From Phenylobacterium montanum (lineage in GTDB: Bacteria; Pseudomonadota; Alphaproteobacteria; Caulobacterales; Caulobacteraceae), in contig NZ_CP073078.1 in assembly GCF_018135625.1 (NCBI RefSeq), positions 5,240,501 through 5,304,500 of the forward strand: a stretch of 64,000 bases of DNA, written 5' to 3'. This document shows positions 57,876 through 64,000 of this stretch, piece by piece. The first letter of the stretch is position 1; the number at the start of each line of letters is the position of its first letter. The notes beneath the pieces are model-generated. The model worked only from the letters and a program-made list of their open reading frames with translations, was not told the origin of the DNA and did no database searches. Made by a program: the position numbers and the translations under genes.

Positions 57876-57901
57876 GGAGGCGGGCGTTCGCGCCCGCCTC
57901 C
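57876..57901 (+). terminator. Hairpin terminator after flagellin 2
   Basis: Perfect 11-base arms GGAGGCGGGCG and CGCCCGCCTCC with a TTCG tetraloop, an especially stable RNA hairpin. No T-tract; likely terminator or mRNA stabiliser. Confidence 0.8.
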
Positions 57902-57945
57902 ATTAGCGGTGGGAGGCGCTGGTTAAGTCCCGGCGTAAGGGAGAC

Positions 57946-58296
57946 ATGGCCACCAACTCGATACAACCGATCACCAAGGCGCCCGATGTCGGGCAGACCG
58001 TATCCGCCCAGGCTTCCTCGGGCGGCGTTGTTGCGTCCAAGGCCAGCGCGAGCGTCAAGCCCGCCGCCAAGCCGGCCGACGCGAACGCCTCCGACAGCGC
58101 CTCGTCCAACAACCCGACCCACAGCGCAGACCTGCGCCTGGAGATCGAGGACGACAAGGCGGCGGGCTGCTTCGTCTACAAGATCATCAATCGCACGACC
58201 GGCGAGGTCGTCGAGCAGATCCCTCAGGAGCAGATCGTCAAGCTCCGGGAATCGGATGGCTACCTGGCGGGCGACCTGATCAAGGCCCAGGCCTAG
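57946..58296 (+). CDS. flaG: FlaG-family protein
   Basis: The 116-residue product has a low-complexity Ala/Ser N-terminal half and a C-terminal domain LRLEIEDDKAAGCFVYKII followed by NRTTGEVVEQIPQEQIVKL, the FlaG signature. FlaG affects filament length. A TAAGGGAG site precedes the ATG. Confidence 0.85.
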   Translation: MATNSIQPITKAPDVGQTVSAQASSGGVVASKASASVKPAAKPADANASDSASSNNPTHSADLRLEIEDDKAAGCFVYKIINRTTGEVVEQIPQEQIVKLRESDGYLAGDLIKAQA

Positions 58297-58383
58297 AGCC
58301 GGGCGAACATCGGCGGGCGACAAGCCCCAACGCACTCTTCGACCGTCGCCGGGACCCCGGCCGGCGGGCGTTTGGCGTTGGAC

Positions 58384-58409
58384 GTTAACGATCTGCTCAC
58401 GATGTTAAC
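58384..58409. promoter_or_regulatory. Two GTTAAC hexamers upstream of flagellin 3
   Basis: GTTAAC at 58384-58389 and 58404-58409, exactly 20 bases apart. The second is followed by C, giving TTAACC, a CtrA-type half site. No sigma-54 element is visible in this gap. Confidence 0.4.
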
Positions 58410-58492
58410 CATACCCTTCGTCTGGAGAAAGCGATTCCCCGGCGGCGTCGGAAAGCTGGCGCGAGGCTCGGGATCGGCCGACGGAGGCAGTC

Positions 58493-59323
58493 ATGACGCT
58501 GAGCGTCAACTCGAACAACGCCGCGCTCATTGCGCTGGAAAACCTGAATGCGACCCAGTCTCAGCTCGGTCAGACCCAGAGCGAGATCAGCACTGGCCTG
58601 AAGGTCGGGTCGGCCAAGGACAACGCCTCGGTCTGGGCCATCGCCCAGGGGCAGAGGGCCGATATCAGCGCGCTCGACTCCGTGCAGATGAGCCTCAACC
58701 GGGCCACCTCGATCGCCGACGTGGCCTCGACGGCCGGCGCCTCGGTGTCGGACCTTTTGTCGCAGCTCAAGGCCCAGGTCGTCGCGGCCATGGACCCGTC
58801 GAACAATCAGACCTCCCGCAACCTGATCAACGACGACTTCCGCTCGCTGCTGTCGCAGATCACCAACGTCGTCAACAACGCGTCCTTCGACGGCGCCAAC
58901 GTCCTGAACGGGTCGCTGGGCGCCGCCGTCAACTTCCTGGCCAATACCGACGGCACCTCGTTCATCACCCTGGCCACCCAGAACCTTTCGCTGGGCGGCG
59001 GCATCATCTCGGTGACGGCGAACGCCACCATCAGCACGGTAACGGCGGCGACGGCGCTTTTGACCTTCGTCAACCAGTCGCTGACGGCGGTGGACAGCGC
59101 GCTCGGCCAGCTGGGCTCACAGTCCAGCGAGATCTCGGCGCACAACACCTTCGTCGGCAAGCTGCAGGACACCCTGACCACCGGGGTGGGCAACCTGGTG
59201 GACGCCAACATGGCGGCGGAGAGCGCCAAACTGCAGGCCCTTCAGGTCCAGCAGCAGCTCGGCGCCCAGGCGTTGTCGATCGCCAACCAGGCGCCGCAGG
59301 TGATCCTGTCGCTGTTCAAGTAG
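58493..59323 (+). CDS. Flagellin 3
   Basis: The 276-residue product has the standard flagellin ends (SVNSNNAALIALENLNATQ; QLGAQALSIANQAPQVILSLFK). It is closer in its C-terminus to flagellin 1 than to flagellin 2. The gene has its own 196-base upstream gap without the sigma-54 and ftr motifs of its siblings, so it may be timed differently. Confidence 0.94.
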   Translation: MTLSVNSNNAALIALENLNATQSQLGQTQSEISTGLKVGSAKDNASVWAIAQGQRADISALDSVQMSLNRATSIADVASTAGASVSDLLSQLKAQVVAAMDPSNNQTSRNLINDDFRSLLSQITNVVNNASFDGANVLNGSLGAAVNFLANTDGTSFITLATQNLSLGGGIISVTANATISTVTAATALLTFVNQSLTAVDSALGQLGSQSSEISAHNTFVGKLQDTLTTGVGNLVDANMAAESAKLQALQVQQQLGAQALSIANQAPQVILSLFK

Positions 59324-59330
59324 TTTTTCA

Positions 59331-59346
59331 CGCGAGAACGCTCGCG
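59331..59346 (+). terminator. Small hairpin after flagellin 3
   Basis: CGCGAG and CTCGCG around AACG, eight bases after the stop; T-tract is upstream, not downstream, so weak as a terminator. Confidence 0.45.
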
Positions 59347-59400
59347 GCTTCATGAATCAGCGATATCCTGCAGCCGGTTCTCATCGGATGGGGTGTTCGC

Positions 59401-59955
59401 ATGATCGACCTGCGCAGTTTGGCCGACGAGGACTGCGCCCGGCTGTTCCGCTGGCGGCGGGAGCCCGAGGTCGACCGCTGGATGAGCGACCTGCCGGCCC
59501 AGACCGAGGCCGAGCACGCGCAATGGTTCGTCGAGATGCGCGCCGACCCGGACCAGCGCGGGTGGATCATCACCTATAACGGCGACCCGGCCGGCTATCT
59601 GACCCTGAGCGGTCTGACCAGCCGGCATCGCAGAGCCTCGTGGGGCTGGTATATCGGCGAGCCCTGGGCGCGGGGGCGCGGGGTGGGGCGGGCCGCCCAG
59701 GCCCTGGGCCTGGACCTGGCGTTCCACGAGTTCGGCCTGGAGAAGGTCTGCGCCGAGGTTTTGGCCGACAATGACACGGCGCTGAGGGCTCAGGCCGCGG
59801 CCGGTTTCCGGCGCGAGGGCTATCTGAGGCGGCACGTCTGCAAGGACGGCCAGTTCCGCGACGTGGTTCTGTTGGCGATCCTGGCGGACGAATGGGCGGC
59901 ACGGCGCGACAATGTGCGCCGAGACCTTGCCATCTCCAATCTCATCGCCGCCTGA
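59401..59955 (+). CDS. flmH: GNAT acetyltransferase, probable PseH/FlmH (flagellin sugar biosynthesis)
   Basis: The 184-residue GNAT protein has the acetyl-CoA loop (GEPWARGRGVGRAAQALGL, about residues 88-106), the GLEKVCAEVLADNDTALR strand-turn typical of PseH/RimJ-like members and GFRREGYLRRHVCKDGQFRD. PseH acetylates an intermediate of pseudaminic acid, the sugar on Caulobacter flagellins; in Caulobacter the gene is flmH near the flagellins. Position supports this; other GNAT roles are possible. Confidence 0.75.
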   Translation: MIDLRSLADEDCARLFRWRREPEVDRWMSDLPAQTEAEHAQWFVEMRADPDQRGWIITYNGDPAGYLTLSGLTSRHRRASWGWYIGEPWARGRGVGRAAQALGLDLAFHEFGLEKVCAEVLADNDTALRAQAAAGFRREGYLRRHVCKDGQFRDVVLLAILADEWAARRDNVRRDLAISNLIAA

Positions 59956-60047
59956 ACTCGCGCTCCGGTGGCGCACCCCTTAAGGGGTGGTAAGGGTTTG
60001 GCTGGCTAAAGTGACGCCGCCGGAACGTGTCCGGTTCAGGTGGCGCC

Positions 60048-62963
60048 GTGATCTCCTTCGATCCCAGCATCCTGGTCAGCTATTACGACTCCAAGGCGGG
60101 AATTCTCGATTCCTCGACCTCGGGGTCGAGCGGGACCGGCTCGAGCTCGACGACGGCTGCGCCGCCTGCGCCGTGGAACGCCGCCAAGGCCTCGACCCAG
60201 CCCAGCGCCCTGGCCCAGCTGGCGCTGGCGGGGCAAAACGTCATCAACCCCAACACCGCGCTGACCAACGTGAAGGGGGCGAGCCAGCAGTACAACAGCC
60301 TGTTCACCCTCTATCAGGGGCTGAGCGCGCTCAGCGGCCTGACCTCGCAGATGCTGTCGTCGACCGCGACCGCCCAGAGCACCAAACAGGCGACGACCGC
60401 GTTCGAGACCGGACTCGGCCAGGTGATGAGCTACGTCAACGGCCTGAACCTGCCCAATATCCGCATCACCAACGGCTCGGTTTCCAACAGCGTATCCACC
60501 ACCAACGCGCCGGCGACCGAGAACGACACCTACACCACCGGCGTGGTCTTCCAGGGTGCGATGAACGACGAGGTGCCGTCCTTCCAGGGCACGGTGCAGT
60601 TCAACATCAACATCACCGGGTTCCAGAACCAGGTGACGTCGATCCCGATCGACCTGTCCCAGATGGGCTCGACGCCGCGGACCATGCCCAACGTGGTCAG
60701 CTTCATAAACAGCCAGCTCGAGGCGGCGGGCGTGACCACCCGCTTCGCCACCAACATGGTCCAGCCCAAGCCCGAGACCATGAAGATCAACGGCAAGACC
60801 GTGACCTTGCCGGCCGGACCCGACCAGTGGTCGTTCAAGATCACCGGCGATTCCGTCGAGCATGTCAGCTTTTCGGCGCCCGCCACGGCCGCGGCGGTCT
60901 ATGTGGCGCAGACCTCCGGCAATCCGACGGCGACCTCGACCAGCACGACGTCGTCCTCGTCGAGCAGCAGTTCGACCACCGACTCCCCGCCGATCCAGCA
61001 ACTGGTCAAGCTGCAGGCCGACAATTCGACCACCAGCAGCGCGCCGCCGGCGGCCGTGTCCCTGCCGGGGCTGATCGGGGCGTCCTCGGACGAGGCGCTG
61101 GCCAGCACGCTGCAGGTCGCATCCGTCGGCGCCACAACCACCGGTCCCGACGGCTCGGTCTATGTGGTCGCCAACGTCACCGGCGCCATCGACGGGATGC
61201 AGCTGCAGGGGACGCAGAACGTCGCCCTGCTGAAGTACGATTCCGCCGGCCATCTGCTCTCGGCGGCCACCCTGGGCGCCACCGGCTCCGCCAGCGGCTA
61301 TTCGCTCGCGGTCTCGGCCACCGGCCAGGTCGCGGTCGCCGGCTCGGTCAACGGCTCGCTCACGGTCGGCTCGTCCAGCAGCAGCAACAGCGCCAGTACG
61401 ACGCAGAGCTTCGTCAGCCTGTTCGATTCCACCGGCGCCTTGCAGTGGACGCAGCAGACCAACGGGGTGGGGAACAACCAGGCCAACGCCGTCGCCTTCG
61501 GCTCCGACGGCTCGGTCTATGTGGCCGGCCAGACCCAGGGCGCCATGCCCGGCGGAACACCCTCCGGCGGCCAGGACGGCTATTTGCAGGGCTTTTCCTC
61601 CACCGGGACCAAGCTCTTCACCACCGAGTTCGGGTCCAGCGGCACGGATGCGGCGACGTCGATCGCAGTGGACGGCTCCACCGTCGTGGTCGGCGGGACC
61701 GAGAACGGCGACGGGGTGCTGCGCAGCTTCACCCTGAACAGCTCAGGGCCGCCGACGGCGGGCGCCGTGCGCGATCTGGGCTCGCTTGGCGGCGGGTCGA
61801 TCGCCGGCGTCGCCATCAGCAACGGCCAGGTGATCGTGGCTGGCACCACCGGCAACGGCTCGCTGTCGGCCGGCAATGTCACGGCCAGCTATGGTGGCGG
61901 CAAGTCGGCCTTCGCCGCCCAGCTGGACGAGAGCCTGTCGCCGAACTCGAACGACGCCATCGCCTACTATGGCGGCGGCTCTGGGACTTCGACCACCGGA
62001 ACGGCGCTCTCGGTGGTCAATGGCCAGGTCTATATCGCCGGGACCTCGACCGGCGGCTTGCCGGGCCTCGCCGGACCGACCGACACCGCCGGCTCCTCGA
62101 CCGGGACCAACGAGGGCTATGTCGCCAATATCGACATCGCCACCGGCCAGGTGCAGTGGTCCCAGGCCCTGCAGGGGCAGGACGGCTACGACCATCCCGA
62201 ATCCATCGCCGTCGATGCGACAGGCGCCAGCGTGCTGGACCGCCTGGGCCTGCCGGACGGAACCCTGCAGTACACCAGCTCGCAGAACCTGACCCAGGCC
62301 ACCTCGGTCCGGGCCGGGGACCAGTTCCAGATCCGCACCTCGCCCAACGGCCCCCTGGCCACGGTGACCATCTCGGCCAACGAGACCCCGCAATCCCTGG
62401 CGCTGAAGATCCGCCAGGCGGCCGGCTTCCAGGCCAATGTCACGGTGGTTCCGACCGGCGGCAAGGAAGAGGTGAAGATCACGCCGGAGACCAAGCAGGG
62501 GGTGATCGAGTTTGTGCCCGGGCCTTCGGGCAAGGACGCTCTGGGTCCGCTGGGCATCAAGCCCGGCATCGTCATGAGCGGATCGGCCCTGCCGACCCAG
62601 ACGCAGAAAGCCACCACCACCGGCGTCAACCCGTCGGCCAAGCCCAAGATTCCGACGGACTACTATGGGCTGGGCCTGGATCAGAATTTCGATTTCACCA
62701 CCAAGGCCGGCATCAAGGCCGCTCAGGCGGCGATCAGCGCAGCCATGGCCAAGGTCCAGAACGCCTATTACAACCTCAAGAACGCCGGCCAGACCAAGCT
62801 GCCGACCTCCAACCCCTCGGGCAAGGTGCCGACCTACCTGACCAACCAGATCGCCAGCTATCAGAACGCCCTGAACCGCCTGACCGGCGGGAGCTCGAGC
62901 AGTTCGTCCAGTTCAAGCACCGGCTATTCCTCGGGCAGTGCGGCGTCGCAGCTCCTGGCGTGA
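60048..62963 (+). CDS. flaEY: FlaEY-like flagellar regulatory protein
   Basis: A large extracytoplasmic-looking protein without a classic signal peptide. Regions: N-terminal helical part (residues about 1-115) and beta domain (to about 290), a Ser/Thr-rich linker (about 298-315), a beta-propeller-like region with repeats such as GSDGSVYVAGQT (about 345-725), a flagellin hook-IN-like domain (about 735-840), and a helical C-terminus ending in a Ser-rich tail. I recall flaEY in this position in Caulobacter, where it affects flagellin expression; the match is by context and general look. I start at GTG 60048, giving MISFDPSILVSYYDS (971 residues); GTG 60027 is possible. Confidence 0.68.
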   Translation: MISFDPSILVSYYDSKAGILDSSTSGSSGTGSSSTTAAPPAPWNAAKASTQPSALAQLALAGQNVINPNTALTNVKGASQQYNSLFTLYQGLSALSGLTSQMLSSTATAQSTKQATTAFETGLGQVMSYVNGLNLPNIRITNGSVSNSVSTTNAPATENDTYTTGVVFQGAMNDEVPSFQGTVQFNINITGFQNQVTSIPIDLSQMGSTPRTMPNVVSFINSQLEAAGVTTRFATNMVQPKPETMKINGKTVTLPAGPDQWSFKITGDSVEHVSFSAPATAAAVYVAQTSGNPTATSTSTTSSSSSSSSTTDSPPIQQLVKLQADNSTTSSAPPAAVSLPGLIGASSDEALASTLQVASVGATTTGPDGSVYVVANVTGAIDGMQLQGTQNVALLKYDSAGHLLSAATLGATGSASGYSLAVSATGQVAVAGSVNGSLTVGSSSSSNSASTTQSFVSLFDSTGALQWTQQTNGVGNNQANAVAFGSDGSVYVAGQTQGAMPGGTPSGGQDGYLQGFSSTGTKLFTTEFGSSGTDAATSIAVDGSTVVVGGTENGDGVLRSFTLNSSGPPTAGAVRDLGSLGGGSIAGVAISNGQVIVAGTTGNGSLSAGNVTASYGGGKSAFAAQLDESLSPNSNDAIAYYGGGSGTSTTGTALSVVNGQVYIAGTSTGGLPGLAGPTDTAGSSTGTNEGYVANIDIATGQVQWSQALQGQDGYDHPESIAVDATGASVLDRLGLPDGTLQYTSSQNLTQATSVRAGDQFQIRTSPNGPLATVTISANETPQSLALKIRQAAGFQANVTVVPTGGKEEVKITPETKQGVIEFVPGPSGKDALGPLGIKPGIVMSGSALPTQTQKATTTGVNPSAKPKIPTDYYGLGLDQNFDFTTKAGIKAAQAAISAAMAKVQNAYYNLKNAGQTKLPTSNPSGKVPTYLTNQIASYQNALNRLTGGSSSSSSSSSTGYSSGSAASQLLA

Positions 62964-62999
62964 CTTGAACCTGCGCTCGGCTCGTCGTAGCCAAGCACC

Positions 63000-63671
63000 A
63001 TGGATTCCGCACAGAATCGCAGGCTGTGGCTGACGCTTGGCGGGGGCGTCGCGGTCCTTGTGATCTCCCTCGCCCTGGCCTTCGTGATCCTGGGGCGCGA
63101 GCATGCGTCCAAGGCGCCGCCGCCGGCCTCCACCGGCGGCCTCGTTGTGCAGATGGGCCACCCGGACGACACCAAGCCGGACCCGAAGGCGCCACTGCGC
63201 TGCTTCGTCGGCGGCCTGTTCGTGGGCATGTCGACCCTGGCCGACTGCGCCAAGCGCAACGGCGTGGCCACCGACGCCCTGGACGTGGGCGTGGACTCCT
63301 CCGGCGCCCTGGCTGCGGCCAGCCAGGCCGGAACCAACCTGACGCCGCTGCCGCCGAGCGGCGCACCGGCGGAGCAGTCGCAGGCGGCGGCCGACGCGGC
63401 CAATTTCGCGACCCTCAAGACCGCGTCCGGGGACTGCCTGCGCTACGCCAGCGGCGAATGGCGGCGGGTGGGCGATGCGCTCAGCCTGGGCGCCTGCGTC
63501 CAGACCCTGTTCGCCGGCCACTGCGAAAAGCTGGGTGGGGCGAGCTATGGCCGCTGGATGGGCCAGACCCTGAGGCTGTCGCCGCACCACGTCGAAATCT
63601 CCAGCGACAACAAAACCTTCCGCCCCCTGGCGGACCAGTCTGACACCACCTGCGCCATCGGCGAGTTCTGA
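63000..63671 (+). CDS. Hypothetical membrane-anchored protein (223 residues)
   Basis: An N-terminal membrane helix (residues about 9-31) is followed by a periplasmic part with six or more Cys (APLRCFVGG, LADCAKRN, SGDCLRYA, LGACVQT, GHCEKLG, TTCAIGE), probably disulfide-bonded. No family recognised. It follows flaEY by 36 bases on the same strand and may be part of the flagellar locus or not. Confidence 0.65.
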   Translation: MDSAQNRRLWLTLGGGVAVLVISLALAFVILGREHASKAPPPASTGGLVVQMGHPDDTKPDPKAPLRCFVGGLFVGMSTLADCAKRNGVATDALDVGVDSSGALAAASQAGTNLTPLPPSGAPAEQSQAAADAANFATLKTASGDCLRYASGEWRRVGDALSLGACVQTLFAGHCEKLGGASYGRWMGQTLRLSPHHVEISSDNKTFRPLADQSDTTCAIGEF

Positions 63672-63672
63672 G

Positions 63673-64000
63673 ATGCGCGGGCGCCTGACGGGCGGCTGTC
63701 ACTGTGGCGGCGTTCGTTTCGCCTATGCGGGCGAACTCGGCGGGGCGCAGGGCGCCGTGACCCTGTGTTGGTGCGCCGACTGTCGTCGGGCGCAAGGCTT
63801 CGCCGCGGCGGTGGCGCCGGCCGAGGCGACGGGTTTCGAGGTGACGCAAGGCGCGGACCTGATCTGCGAATACGAGTCCTCGCCGGGCAAGCGCCGCGCC
63901 TTCTGCCGCGCCTGCGGCTCGCCGCTCTATTCCCGAAGAGACGACCGGCCCGAGGGCTTGAGGCTGCGCCTGGGGGCGCTGGACCAGACGCCGGAGAGCC
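63673..64000 (+). CDS. GFA-family protein, N-terminal part (runs off the right edge)
   Basis: Starting at ATG 63673, one base after the previous stop, the frame stays open to the window end (109 codons). The product has the zinc pattern of the glutathione-dependent formaldehyde-activating (GFA/CENP-V) family: GGCHCGGVRF at the start, CWCADCRRAQG, and FCRACGSPLYSR. The substrate of most GFA proteins is unknown. Confidence 0.85.
   Translation, partial: MRGRLTGGCHCGGVRFAYAGELGGAQGAVTLCWCADCRRAQGFAAAVAPAEATGFEVTQGADLICEYESSPGKRRAFCRACGSPLYSRRDDRPEGLRLRLGALDQTPES

Noticed and set aside
59987-62968. A 993-codon frame overlapping the flaEY-like gene in another phase
   Set aside because: Arg-rich with no domain pattern; the other frame shows recognisable repeats and normal composition.

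Overview
The window is high-GC DNA from an alphaproteobacterium, most likely a member of the Caulobacterales (Caulobacter or Phenylobacterium type). The strongest support is the flagellar block at 52.7-63 kb: flmG-like gene, flbT, flaF, three flagellins with a flaG, a pseH/flmH-like acetyltransferase and a flaEY-like gene. This matches, from memory, the layout of the Caulobacter fljJKL region. The genus is an inference; no rRNA is present.

Left part (1-15.5 kb). The 5' end of an inorganic pyrophosphatase gene (minus strand) is followed by what looks like a decayed prophage. It holds a portal gene, a prohead protease gene, a capsid gene fused out of frame by a deletion to the end of another virion gene, and at 12.3-13.85 kb a compact lysis block (holin-like, SleB-type hydrolase, Rz/Rz1-like pair). 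No terminase, tail tube, repressor or integrase gene is visible. Between the virion and lysis parts sits cargo of clearly lower GC: a secreted SGNH hydrolase cut by one in-frame amber codon, two ExoZ-like acyltransferases, an OafA-type acyltransferase, and an O-antigen polymerase/ligase-like protein, followed by a secreted beta-helix protein. This resembles a surface-polysaccharide (serotype-conversion) islet. An MFS transporter and a membrane-anchored coiled-coil protein follow.

Middle part (16-52.6 kb). Mostly ordinary chromosome: amidase, TauD-type dioxygenase, FAD oxidoreductase, a complete RND efflux operon (lipoprotein adaptor, pump, outer-membrane factor) leading into a photolyase gene, a branched-chain 2-oxoacid dehydrogenase operon (E1alpha, E1beta, E2), the glnK-amtB ammonium pair, a fasciclin protein, glyQ-CDGSH-glyS, pyruvate phosphate dikinase, a FabH-like synthase, a small outer-membrane barrel, a sterol-desaturase-family enzyme, a NrtR-like regulator with an HD hydrolase, a universal stress protein, an AraC regulator divergent from a DUF2306 protein, and a MoxR ATPase. 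glyS has an internal stretch of different codon use.

Right part (52.7-64 kb). This is the flagellin locus. Flagellin 1 and flagellin 2 each have a textbook sigma-54 -24/-12 element. The flagellin 1-2 gap holds three CGGCAAAA repeats that look like FlbD enhancer (ftr) sites; another copy lies in the flagellin 1 leader. Flagellin 3 lacks these and has two GTTAAC hexamers 20 bp apart instead. FlmG- and PseH/FlmH-like genes at the two ends point to flagellin glycosylation with a pseudaminic-acid-type sugar. The window closes inside a GFA-family gene.
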